From positions 1-34,623 of the IMG/VR virus record IMGVR_UViG_3300048928_000668: 34,623 nt of DNA. One strand, 5' to 3'. Origin of the DNA: a virus. Under the pieces are notes generated by a model that was not told where the DNA came from, searched no databases, and saw nothing but the letters and a program-made list of their open reading frames with translations. Positions 8,188 through 13,890 of the stretch are shown one piece after another; position 1 is the stretch's first letter, and every line of letters begins with the position of its first letter. Position numbers and translations under genes: made by a program.

Positions 8188-8233
8188 GCAACCAGGACAG
8201 CAGGCGCTTCAGGTTGTTGTTGATAAGGGTCAT
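8159..8233 (-). CDS. 24-codon ORF overlapping the HNH start, possible coupling leader
   Basis: ATG at 8233 follows a near-perfect GGAGG site 6 bases upstream. The product MTLINNNLKRLLSWLRGDQD plus VVFA is a short amphipathic helix. The frame ends 28 bases inside the HNH gene. Because the HNH GTG lacks a ribosome site, this micro-ORF may serve to bring ribosomes to it. It could also be a true small protein. Confidence 0.45.
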   Translation of the reverse strand: MTLINNNLKRLLSWLRGDQDVVFA

Positions 8234-8252
8234 GTCTATCCTCCGATATCCA

Positions 8253-8462
8253 TCACTGCACCCGAAGCAGCACGCCGGCTGGCCACTGATTGAAGACCAG
8301 ATCGTTGTTGCTGTCGGCATAGACGGTTTCGACCTCGCCGCAGTCATCACAGGTTTCGACAACCATGAGTGCGGGACCGCCGATTGGCAGCATGACGATT
8401 TCGCCTTCGACGAATACGTCATAGTCGGGAACGGGCATGCGATTGCGTGTTTGTGTGGGCAC
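8253..8462 (-). CDS. DUF2158-like small protein
   Basis: A 69-aa protein starting with GTG at 8462. AGAGGA lies 4-5 bases upstream, which favours this start over the internal ATG at 8438. The core VEGEIVMLPIGGPALMVVE resembles the F-x-GD-x-V-x-L-x-SGGP-x-M-x-V signature of DUF2158 (YodC-like) proteins. These are small beta-barrel proteins common in proteobacteria and phages, with no established role. A CDDC pair follows, so metal binding is possible. It lies between the tRNA gene and the HNH leader ORF. Confidence 0.6.
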   Translation of the reverse strand: MPTQTRNRMPVPDYDVFVEGEIVMLPIGGPALMVVETCDDCGEVETVYADSNNDLVFNQWPAGVLLRVQ

Positions 8463-8487
8463 GGTTTCCTCTGGGTGGTGTGGATGG

Positions 8488-8563
8488 TGGTGCCGGCTGC
8501 AGGGGTCGAACCCGCGACATCCGCATTACAGGTGCGGCGCTCTACCAACTGAGCTAAGGCGGC
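8488..8563 (-). tRNA. tRNA-Thr (anticodon TGT), with unusual features
   Basis: A 76-nt cloverleaf with encoded CCA. The acceptor GCCGCCT pairs with AGCCGGC, with one C-C mismatch at pair 5:68. The D arm is GCTC...GAGC, the anticodon stem CCGCA/TGCGG with loop CCTGTAA, and the T arm GCGGG-TTCGACC-CCTGC. The anticodon would be TGT (Thr, ACA). Position 33 is C instead of the near-universal U, which together with the mismatch suggests a decaying or specialised phage tRNA. It shares its strand with the late genes. Confidence 0.85.
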
Positions 8564-8921
8564 GAAGAAGATGACGGGTAGGTTCCACCTTGCGGTGCTG
8601 CTGCCTTCACCCGTCGCTCACTGGCGATCAACCCAGCGGCCCGGTTACCCGGTGACCTCGTTGCCCATTGGGCGAAACTGTGCCCGCTCAACCATTGCTG
8701 GGAGCGGGCATGACCTACCTGCGGCTGGAGGAGACAGCGCTGGTGGTGGGGTAGCGAGGCCGGGGTAACAAGCTATCCCGCGCCCACTCGCAATAGTTAC
8801 CCAAGGCTCAGCGGCTGCACCTAAGCTGCAGCATGGTCTCGGGTCGGTCTAAGACCGATCGGGGCGAGGCCGTTCCCGGCCTCTTCCCTGGTTAAGGTTT
8901 TTTGTCGCCAGAATTTAAACA
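8564..8921. other. 358-base non-coding stretch with at least eight inverted repeats
   Basis: No gene is supported here. Inverted repeats lie in close succession: GACGGGT/ACCCGTC (8573/8609, with an inner CACC-TTGC-GGTG hairpin), GGTTA/TGACC (8643-8657), GCCCA/TGGGC (8663-8673), GCCCGCTC/GAGCGGGC (8682/8702), GGGTAAC/GTTACCC (8763/8796), GCTGCA/TGCAGC (8814/8827), TCGGTCT/AGACCGA (8844-8858) and GAGGCCG/CGGCCTC (8866-8883). The last one could act as a terminator for the 8922-9905 gene, although no U-run follows. The stretch precedes the tRNA and the late genes on the minus strand, so it is a candidate late leader or regulatory RNA. Confidence 0.6.
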
Positions 8922-9905
8922 TCAGGCTGATTTTTTCTTTATCGCCGCCGAGAGGTTGTCATTCGCAGCGATTAGCGCGCGCTTCCCGCCACCATTGTAC
9001 GCGGCATATTTGGCCGACTGCCCCGCCGCCACGCCAACTTCCTGCAACGTTCTTGCCGAAAGTGCCGCATTGAGAACGGCAGCGTGCTTGCCCTCAACCT
9101 CGCCAATGGTTTCCATCCACTCCTCGTGGTCGCGGCCTGCCATGTAGAAATCAACCCAATTGGGTGCGCCACCTTTTCCGGTTGAGCCAACCTTCATTCC
9201 GATGAACTGGTCGGAGTAGCGCGCCGTTCCTGAGGCAATTCCAGGCGGGCAAACGGTCACGGGTGGCAATACAGGCGTGTTGGCAATGGCCTCGGCGATG
9301 AGAGTACGAGATTGGTCTGGGCTAATCGATCGGCCCTTACGACGCTTACGAACGGCAGGCGTGTAGCCACGCGCGACAATCCTCTTGCCAGTAACAGGCT
9401 GCAGACGATGCGTAATGTTCGTGTTACTGATTGTCACGACGTTGGGAGAACTACTTCCGTGTGCGGCTCCTGTTTTCTCGGTCGCACCGAGCATGGCGCC
9501 GGCTGGCATCTTGCGCATATAGGCGACGACTTCGCCGTCAATGCCACGCTTGTAGGCTCGTTCGTGGTCCTCGCCGTCGCTGAACTTCAGCTTGCCGATG
9601 CCAACGACAGGGGATCGCTTCTCACCCCCTCGCGGGGTTCCGTAGGTGACTTCGCCCTTCTCGACTTCCCGCACGATCTGCCGAATGGATGGAGTAATCT
9701 CAAGCAGCAAGTCTTCCTCAAATTTCACCGCTGGCTCGCCATCGTCCTCGATGGCTTTCTCGATGACCACCTGTGACGGGTCGGTGGTCCAGCTCGACTG
9801 GAGCGGATCGGGAGGGCTGTCAGGTCGGTTGCGGAACTCCAGCAGTGCGGTCAGTTGCTCGGCAAGCTTTGTGGGCACGTTGTCATTAGCTGGGGTCACT
9901 TGCAT
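8922..9905 (-). CDS. Unknown 327-aa phage protein, possible late regulator
   Basis: No family is recognised. The start is ATG 9905 (MQVTPANDN). The longer upstream frame is a shadow of the zinc-ribbon gene, whose stop at 9896 overlaps this start. Residues 55-110 are acidic. A stretch near 165-185 is strongly basic (VRKRRKGRS). The C-terminal 50 residues are helical with ARTLQEVGVAAGQSAKYAAYNGGGKRAL, which could be a helix-turn-helix, and end in IKKKSA. The protein carries the ANDN tetrapeptide at both ends. It is the last gene of the 12.26-8.92 kb operon, directly before the structured leader of the late region. That is where lambdoid phages keep their late regulator. The regulatory role is inference from position and weak HTH appearance only. 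Confidence 0.75.
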   Translation of the reverse strand: MQVTPANDNVPTKLAEQLTALLEFRNRPDSPPDPLQSSWTTDPSQVVIEKAIEDDGEPAVKFEEDLLLEITPSIRQIVREVEKGEVTYGTPRGGEKRSPVVGIGKLKFSDGEDHERAYKRGIDGEVVAYMRKMPAGAMLGATEKTGAAHGSSSPNVVTISNTNITHRLQPVTGKRIVARGYTPAVRKRRKGRSISPDQSRTLIAEAIANTPVLPPVTVCPPGIASGTARYSDQFIGMKVGSTGKGGAPNWVDFYMAGRDHEEWMETIGEVEGKHAAVLNAALSARTLQEVGVAAGQSAKYAAYNGGGKRALIAANDNLSAAIKKKSA

Positions 9906-10096
9906 TGCTCCGCAAGATAATCGATGAATGGCTTTCCGTGTTCTACGAGAAGGCTGCTGCCGATCGCAGGATTGTGGCTGCAGCTTCGGCAAATGCCCAC
10001 ACCAGCCCTTTTTACGGCTCTGTGTTCCTCCTGTGGGAACAACTCGAAATGCATAGTGTGGCCACAGTAACGGCATTGAATCCATTTGAATGCCAT
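9896..10096 (-). CDS. Small zinc-ribbon protein
   Basis: A 66-aa protein with two CxxC knuckles, CRYC near residue 8 and CRSC near residue 36, spaced as in a small zinc ribbon. The rest is a helix (GKPFIDYLAEQ). ATG 10096 has a GGAGGT site 9 bases upstream and overlaps the previous stop as TGATG. Its own stop overlaps the start of the next gene. Zinc-ribbon proteins of this size in phages usually bind nucleic acid or protein; no specific role can be assigned. Confidence 0.7.
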   Translation of the reverse strand: MAFKWIQCRYCGHTMHFELFPQEEHRAVKRAGVGICRSCSHNPAIGSSLLVEHGKPFIDYLAEQCK

Positions 10097-10626
10097 CAGG
10101 CAGCCACCTCCATGATCGGCTCTAGGGGAGTCATGACGCAGTAATTCTTGATGCGCTGATTGGTTGTAATGGCCGCCTCGATTGCCGCGTGCGCTTCAAA
10201 TGGTCCGCACGAAAACCACTCACCCCACAGCCTGTCGAAATAGTGTCCAGCAATCCTGTGAGCGCCGCGTTCGACTGTGCTGATAAATTTAGAGTCGACC
10301 CAAAACACTCGATGCAAAAATAGCTGACGGTGATTTCCGGTTTGGAGCTGTGCCAAACGGGCTATGGGATCGAGAGCTTTACCAATTTTGCACTCGTCTC
10401 CATAAACGTCTCCAATTACATAGACGGCGCCGTTTGAAGCCTCCAGCCCACTGGATCGTATGGCGTGCATGGACTGCACAACCAACTCGTTCAGCATCTC
10501 TAGTGGCTTCGCGACCGTGGCTATTTCGCCCGCAGTCAACTCGCCAAACTGCTCGCCAACCCTCCACTGGGTGTTTCCGACACCAACCAAGTGCCGGACG
10601 GGGGCGTTATCGTTGGCTGGTGTCAT
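10096..10626 (-). CDS. T5orf172/MUG113-type GIY-YIG superfamily protein
   Basis: A 176-aa protein. From about residue 68 it matches the T5orf172 / MUG113 branch of the GIY-YIG nuclease superfamily: GAVYVIGDVYGDECKIGKALDPIARLAQLQTGN, in which VYVI is the GIY-like strand and CKIG the YIG-like strand, with the arginine in IARL. A glutamate in TVERGAHRIAGHY fits the metal-binding Glu, and GEWFSC is the usual end block. The N-terminus (MTPANDNAP, residues 1-60) is unrelated. ATGA overlaps join it to its neighbours. Nuclease activity is likely but untested. In phages this family is found free-standing and fused to antirepressor-like domains. Confidence 0.75.
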   Translation of the reverse strand: MTPANDNAPVRHLVGVGNTQWRVGEQFGELTAGEIATVAKPLEMLNELVVQSMHAIRSSGLEASNGAVYVIGDVYGDECKIGKALDPIARLAQLQTGNHRQLFLHRVFWVDSKFISTVERGAHRIAGHYFDRLWGEWFSCGPFEAHAAIEAAITTNQRIKNYCVMTPLEPIMEVAA

Positions 10627-11114
10627 GCTTGGCTCCTCAAATTATCGTTGGCCGGCTCGCCGAGCCATTCTTTGACGAGAGCGACGACATCGGCCGCGCC
10701 CTGCTCGATTGTCTTCCCGCGTACTATGGTGACCGGGTGACCAAGGCTGGCGAGCAGCGGATGCCTGACCTTTTGGTCCTTGCTCACAGGCGTCACTGGA
10801 CCTTTCATCTCAATCAACAGCAGTCGCCCGCCTGTGGCGTAAATCCTAAGGTCTGGTTCGCCAGCCGCAATCCCGGTTGCCTTCGCGATCGTGGCTTGCT
10901 GCCTTGATCTGCGGGCCGAATTGAAGTCGCCTGCAAAAGTGAACGTCACGCCTGGGCCGGGTTTGTCGCCGTATCCCGGCAACTGACGCAACCTGCGGCA
11001 GGCCTCGGCTTGGATTTCCCACTCAAGCGGGCCAGCCTCCACCAGCTTCGTCTTCGTCACCTTCGTGCCGTTCGCCAGCGTGGTCGTGGTGCGGGAGAGG
11101 CGTGTGCGGGTCAT
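10623..11114 (-). CDS. VRR-NUC (PD-(D/E)XK) nuclease
   Basis: A 163-aa protein starting at ATG 11114 (MTRTRLSRT), with GGAG 8 bases upstream and an ATGA overlap. The frame upstream of this ATG is shadow sequence. The VRR-NUC core is clear: an early helix WEIQAEACRRLRQLPG, then GEPDLRIYATGGRLLLIEMKG (PD and ExK catalytic residues), then PVSKDQKVRHPLLASLGHPVTIVR, where the Q and the VRR-like strand sit. Stand-alone VRR-NUC proteins are common in phages and cut branched or flap DNA. The protein ends with EPANDNLRSQA. Confidence 0.88.
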   Translation of the reverse strand: MTRTRLSRTTTTLANGTKVTKTKLVEAGPLEWEIQAEACRRLRQLPGYGDKPGPGVTFTFAGDFNSARRSRQQATIAKATGIAAGEPDLRIYATGGRLLLIEMKGPVTPVSKDQKVRHPLLASLGHPVTIVRGKTIEQGAADVVALVKEWLGEPANDNLRSQA

Positions 11115-11434
11115 GCTGCTTGCTCCAGTGACGGGGCAACAATCCCAAGCCGCGCCGCGACCACGGGGTGATGCTCGAGCAGCCACGGCTCGTCTTCCCG
11201 CTCCAGTGTGTGCTGAAACCACGTAAACTCATCGCCCCAAAGGCCAGTCATTTTGGCGTATGCCATCCCGGCGGCGTAGCATTCGGGGTGCTCGTATTGG
11301 CGGTAGAAGTCACCCCAATACGAGCCGACGCTGTACTTCGCCGTGCCACCGACTTCGATGGTGGTGCCGCATTGTTCGCACCGGTGGGGCTTCCGTGTAG
11401 CCTTGATGGTCGTGGTGTTGTGGAAGTCGCTCAT
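11111..11434 (-). CDS. Small zinc-finger-like protein
   Basis: A 107-aa protein with KPHRCEQCGTTIEVG near residues 16-30, followed about 25 residues later by YEHPECY. This gives a C-x2-C ... H-x2-C zinc site like that of small phage zinc-finger proteins. The C-terminal 45 residues are helical and acidic (DEFTWFQHTLEREDEPWLL). Start and stop overlap both neighbours as ATGA. It probably binds nucleic acid or a protein partner; no specific function is recognised. Confidence 0.7.
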   Translation of the reverse strand: MSDFHNTTTIKATRKPHRCEQCGTTIEVGGTAKYSVGSYWGDFYRQYEHPECYAAGMAYAKMTGLWGDEFTWFQHTLEREDEPWLLEHHPVVAARLGIVAPSLEQAA

Positions 11435-11715
11435 ACCGCCACCTTCTGGGCTCGCAGCTCGGCAATCTCGGCGCGGAGCGCATCGCGCTGACCGAGCAGG
11501 TGTTTGATGACCAAGTCATGCCACGCGGCGGGCAGAAACTCTTTGGCTAGATCTTCATGGATCCATCGACACTCGCCGCTGGTGAGGCGGAACATATGCT
11601 TGGCCTCGTCGAGGCTGTAGCGGCCTGCCTGATCGCGAATGCCGGTGTATCCCTGATGGTTTGGGCACTCGTACAGCCCGCGCTTCATGATGAGGTAGTG
11701 GTTGCCTTCGCTCAT
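11431..11715 (-). CDS. Hypothetical protein with C-terminal coiled coil
   Basis: A 94-aa protein with no recognised family. The N-terminal half has aromatic and charged residues with two cysteines (LYECPNHQGYTGIRDQ and SGECRWIHEDLA). The last 30 residues are a leucine- and alanine-rich heptad pattern (GQRDALRAEIAELRAQK), a likely coiled coil. It overlaps neighbours by four bases on both sides (ATGA), so it belongs to the same translationally coupled operon. Confidence 0.65.
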   Translation of the reverse strand: MSEGNHYLIMKRGLYECPNHQGYTGIRDQAGRYSLDEAKHMFRLTSGECRWIHEDLAKEFLPAAWHDLVIKHLLGQRDALRAEIAELRAQKVAV

Positions 11716-11975
11716 GCTGCAGCCTCCGCCAAGCGATACGCCAGCGCTATCGGACTACCCGCAGGGTGATACCCGCCGAACTGGTCGATGGCGCCACCCT
11801 TCGCGTCGACCGGGCTCTTGCCGTCACTCAGGTCGTAGGCCTCATCTTCAGACCAGCCGCACTCGGTGCAACCACGTGGGCCGTAGATGACCCCTACGCC
11901 AACATCAGCGCTATCCTGCCACGTCTCGCCGCTGCACTTCGGGCACGGCTCATTGCTGCGGTCGTGGTAGCTCAT
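11712..11975 (-). CDS. Small zinc-ribbon protein
   Basis: An 87-aa protein with CPKC near residue 11 and CTEC near residue 36, a compact two-knuckle zinc ribbon. A Gly/Ala-rich tail follows (DQFGGYHPAGSPIALAYRLAEAAA). It overlaps both neighbours by four bases. It is the third such zinc protein in this operon. No specific function can be assigned. Confidence 0.7.
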   Translation of the reverse strand: MSYHDRSNEPCPKCSGETWQDSADVGVGVIYGPRGCTECGWSEDEAYDLSDGKSPVDAKGGAIDQFGGYHPAGSPIALAYRLAEAAA

Positions 11976-12256
11976 ACCCGCGCCCCTTCGATAATCTTCG
12001 CGTTCCGCTCATTGCGCCTTGCCGCAGCCTTGCGCCGATCCTCTGCCAGCAGGCTTTCCGAAGAGGTCAGGCGCTCCACCACCTTGCGCGCCGTTTCGGC
12101 GGAGAGGGACAAGGGAACCTCATCGCGGCGCAAGTGGCGCTCCGTGCCGTGCCACTTGCAAATCACCTTCTGCGCCGTGACGCGAACGATCGGCAGACAC
12201 TCCCAGCGGTAGCCGTCGAAGTGCACGGCGTATTGCGGTTCGGTGGTGGTGGTCAC
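11972..12256 (-). CDS. Hypothetical protein, first gene of the 12.3-8.9 kb operon
   Basis: A 94-aa protein starting with GTG at 12256 behind GGAGGG at a spacing of about 6. The N-terminal half looks beta-rich (YAVHFDGYRWECLPIVRVTAQKVICKW). The C-terminal half is a basic helix (ETARKVVERL, EDRRKAAARRNERNAK). No family is recognised. The gene is headed by the perfect operator at 12274-12289, so it should be under repressor control. Confidence 0.7.
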   Translation of the reverse strand: MTTTTEPQYAVHFDGYRWECLPIVRVTAQKVICKWHGTERHLRRDEVPLSLSAETARKVVERLTSSESLLAEDRRKAAARRNERNAKIIEGARV

Positions 12257-12273
12257 GACGCCCTCCTGCGATA

Positions 12274-12335
12274 TGCGAATATATTCGCAGGAGTCGAGCG
12301 AGGATGCAAGAGATTATGCGCTAGGGAATATTGGC
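12274..12335 (-). promoter_or_regulatory. Composite operator/promoter region of the 12.3-8.9 kb operon
   Basis: TGCGAATATATTCGCA (12274-12289) is a perfect 16-base palindrome just upstream of the ribosome site of the 12256 gene. Sixteen bases further upstream starts a module (12306-12331: GCAAG, AGATTATGCG, TAGG, AATA) repeated almost exactly at 21416-21441 with the same 16-base gap. In the minus direction it includes CGCATAATCT, which also forms the -10 part of the 31.3 kb promoter. The likely binder is the 30588-31268 repressor. The exact -35/-10 choice here is uncertain. Confidence 0.7.
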
Positions 12336-12342
12336 TGTTGGA

Positions 12343-12789
12343 CTACACGGCGCTATCGCGACGCGGCCATGCCCCCTGTCGCTCCAACAAGTCGCGCACA
12401 TTAACGCCGCGCGGCCTTTCTACCCGTGGCCGCAACTCGCCCGCGGGCTTCGTCAAGCCGAGATAAACTTTCTCGGCCGCCTTGTGCATGTCCCACGCCT
12501 CTTGATAAGCGGCGCCGAGGTCGCGGTTGTCGTGGTCAAGCTCACAGGCGGCACGCGCCTCAAGCGAAGCCTGGTAACACTGCACCGCGATGTTGAGTGC
12601 CGCCTGAAGACGGCCTTCGCTTGTCCTGGCGTTACGGCGCTGGCGCACCACTCGCACATAAGTCTCTGTCGAGCCGGCAAGCTCTGCGACCTCGGCATTC
12701 CGTAGACCTGGTCGATCGCGCAGAATACTGCGGATGGCGTCAGCCTTGGTGGCGCGATGACGTTGGTCTGGTGAAACGTGCATGTTCAT
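12343..12789 (-). CDS. Helix-turn-helix DNA-binding protein
   Basis: A 148-aa protein. Residues 14-52 form a winged-helix or HTH segment: KADAIRSILRDRPGLRNAEVAELAGSTETYVRVVRQRR, with the turn at ELAGS and a recognition helix starting at TETYVR. The remainder is helical (AALNIAVQCYQASLEARAACEL) and could mediate oligomerisation. ATG 12789 has AAGGAGA 6-7 bases upstream. The gene lies directly beside the CACGAAAG repeat array (12874-13104), so it is the natural candidate to bind those repeats, either as an initiator accessory or an autoregulator. That link is inference. Confidence 0.75.
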   Translation of the reverse strand: MNMHVSPDQRHRATKADAIRSILRDRPGLRNAEVAELAGSTETYVRVVRQRRNARTSEGRLQAALNIAVQCYQASLEARAACELDHDNRDLGAAYQEAWDMHKAAEKVYLGLTKPAGELRPRVERPRGVNVRDLLERQGAWPRRDSAV

Positions 12790-13192
12790 GATGCTTCTCC
12801 TTTGACAGGAGATTAGAACAAAACAGGAACACTGTGGAGTCGAAAATTGTTGGCCCTAGATGGGGCCTGACCCCTTTCGTGTCTTTTGTGCGCGGTCTCT
12901 TATATACACCCCCTAAATACGCAAGAATTTGTAGTTCCTTCAAAACACAACATAAAAGACATGAAAGGTATAACATATTGATTATGTTATATAATAAGGA
13001 GGACTTTCGTGTTTTCGAGATACCCTTTTGTGCGCACGAAAGGGTCGGCAAAAACCTTTCGTGCAAACACGAAAGGGTCAAAAAACACGAAAGTTGACAC
13101 GAAAGTCTGGGCCTATAAATGGCAAAAAAGAACCCGCTGCCGGGGTGCGGAGCGGGTCAAGTTGGGGGAGGAGGGAGGTGGGGAGATTAGGT
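12790..13192. repeat. Array of CACGAAAG repeats in an AT-rich non-coding stretch: candidate origin or operator
   Basis: A 403-base gap. The octamer CACGAAAG or its complement occurs exactly seven times: 12874, 13004 and 13056 as CTTTCGTG; 13035, 13068, 13085 and 13097 as CACGAAAG. Three near copies lie at 12883, 12960 and 13025. Two are arranged as larger inverted repeats: 13023-13044 (CCCTTTTGTGC / GCACGAAAGGG) and 13055-13076 (CCTTTCGTG-CAAA-CACGAAAGG). Between them, 12890-13003 is markedly AT-rich and contains ATAACATA-TTGAT-TATGTTAT. Iterons, an AT-rich tract and a nearby primase/helicase gene fit a replication origin. A regulator binding array is the alternative. Confidence 0.65.
13123..13156 (-). 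terminator. Rho-independent terminator after 13193-13510 gene
   Basis: Minus strand: ACCCGCT pairs with AGCGGGT around a 12-base loop with inner CCG/CGG pairs, followed by TCTTTTTT. It is well placed to end transcription from the 13.80 kb promoter before the CACGAAAG array. Confidence 0.85.
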
Positions 13193-13510
13193 TTAGGTGG
13201 GCAGGCGAACAGAGACTTCAGCACGCTGTCGATCTGCTATGTCCCAGCACGCGTCAGTGAAGGCATTATGATCAACAATCTTGTAATCTTTGCTGCTGTA
13301 GTGGTGGGCGAGCGCCTTATCTTCGATTACGCCGCCGTTCTGCCGGCAGGCCGCTTCGGCCTTGCATCGCCCTATCCACGTCATGAACTCGTAGCCCCAC
13401 AGTTTGGGCGCCCAAGCCTTGAAGTCGGGGTCACTATCGCCGCCTATAGACCATAGCCATGCGGCAAAGCGGGGCTGTATCTTGTCGCTGTGTGGGTATT
13501 GGCGGCCCAT
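13193..13510 (-). CDS. Hypothetical protein, two-gene operon with 13510-13749
   Basis: A 105-aa protein of unknown function, rich in Trp and other aromatics (FAAWLWSIGG, FKAWAPKLWGYEFMTWIG), with single cysteines in RCKAEAAC and CWDIAD. The start overlaps the upstream stop as TGATG. It is followed by the strong terminator at 13123-13156. It lies between the primase gene terminator and the repeat array, so it is transcribed from the operator-controlled promoter at 13.80 kb. Confidence 0.65.
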   Translation of the reverse strand: MGRQYPHSDKIQPRFAAWLWSIGGDSDPDFKAWAPKLWGYEFMTWIGRCKAEAACRQNGGVIEDKALAHHYSSKDYKIVDHNAFTDACWDIADRQRAEVSVRLPT

Positions 13511-13749
13511 CAGGCCGCCTCAACTTCGTTGATGTCGACGCCAACACGGGCCAGAAAGCTGGTTGCCACCCCACGACCGATCACGGCCGACGACCCCACG
13601 GACACCCACTTGAAAGCGGCGCGTTTACCGGGGATTGCATAGCAGGGCATTTTGCCACCCGACTTGACCAGCACAGATGCATTGACTGCATCTGCATTGT
13701 TGCCGCGATTGGCAATCTTTTCGGCCTGTGTCTTGTTTGCGATCATCAT
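13510..13749 (-). CDS. Hypothetical small protein, first gene after the 13.80 kb promoter
   Basis: A 79-aa protein starting at ATG 13749 or the adjacent ATG 13746. The sequence (KTQAEKIANRGNNADAV, KMPCYAIPGKRAAFKWVSVG) has no recognised family. It is the first gene after the best promoter in the window, TTGACT-N17-TATATA, whose spacer holds an operator. Strong, repressor-controlled early expression is therefore likely. Confidence 0.65.
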   Translation of the reverse strand: MMIANKTQAEKIANRGNNADAVNASVLVKSGGKMPCYAIPGKRAAFKWVSVGSSAVIGRGVATSFLARVGVDINEVEAA

Positions 13750-13791
13750 TTTTCGTATTCCCCGGCGTCTGTGTTTGTTTCCTTGTCCTCA

Positions 13792-13835
13792 TATATATGC
13801 GCATATATTCGCACAGTCAACACATATTATTCGCG
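13792..13835 (-). promoter_or_regulatory. Strong promoter with repressor operator in its spacer
   Basis: Minus strand: TTGACT (13815-13820), 17-base spacer, TATATA (13792-13797). The spacer contains TGCGAATATATGCGCA (13798-13813), one base from the perfect palindrome at 12.27 kb. A second half-like site, CGCGAATAATATGTG, lies at 13821-13835. The arrangement is nearly superimposable on the promoter at 31.3 kb. Confidence 0.8.
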
Positions 13836-13841
13836 CCAGCC

Positions 13842-13867
13842 AAAAAGAAAGGGCGCCGAAGCGCCCC
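13842..13867 (-). terminator. Rho-independent terminator after primase/helicase gene
   Basis: Minus strand: GGGCGC-TTCG-GCGCCC followed by TTTCTTTTT. A UUCG tetraloop and a strong stem make this one of the best terminators in the window. It ends the 21.36-13.89 kb operon just before the next promoter. Confidence 0.92.
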
Positions 13868-13890
13868 ATCCCATTACGACCAGCCGGTGG

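Noticed and set aside
8159-8548. 129-codon minus frame running across the tRNA gene
   Set aside because: It crosses the tRNA and overlaps the DUF2158-like gene; only its last 24 codons, with their own Shine-Dalgarno, are kept.
8770-8810. Possible sigma-54 type promoter (TTGG ... TTGC) on the minus strand
   Set aside because: The GG to GC distance is too short by one or two bases and the conserved CAC is missing.
8564-8921. Group I or II intron or RNase P RNA as explanation of the structured gap
   Set aside because: None of the conserved core sequences could be found; only simple local hairpins are visible.
12740-13097. Two overlapping frames covering the repeat array (minus 12740-13081, plus 12834-13097)
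   Set aside because: No ribosome sites; residues reflect the AT-rich repeats, and the minus frame overlaps the start of the HTH gene.
12790-13192. CRISPR array
   Set aside because: The repeats are only 8 bases, occur in both orientations and have irregular spacing (12 to 33 bases among the forward copies), and no cas genes are present.
13009-13260. Plus-strand GTG frame of 83 codons behind AAGGAGG and near a TATAAT
   Set aside because: The ribosome site looks perfect, but the TATAAT lies too close for that site to be transcribed from it. The frame runs through the CACGAAAG repeats and the terminator and overlaps the 13193-13510 gene antisense. Repeat-derived TKG residues explain its basic look.
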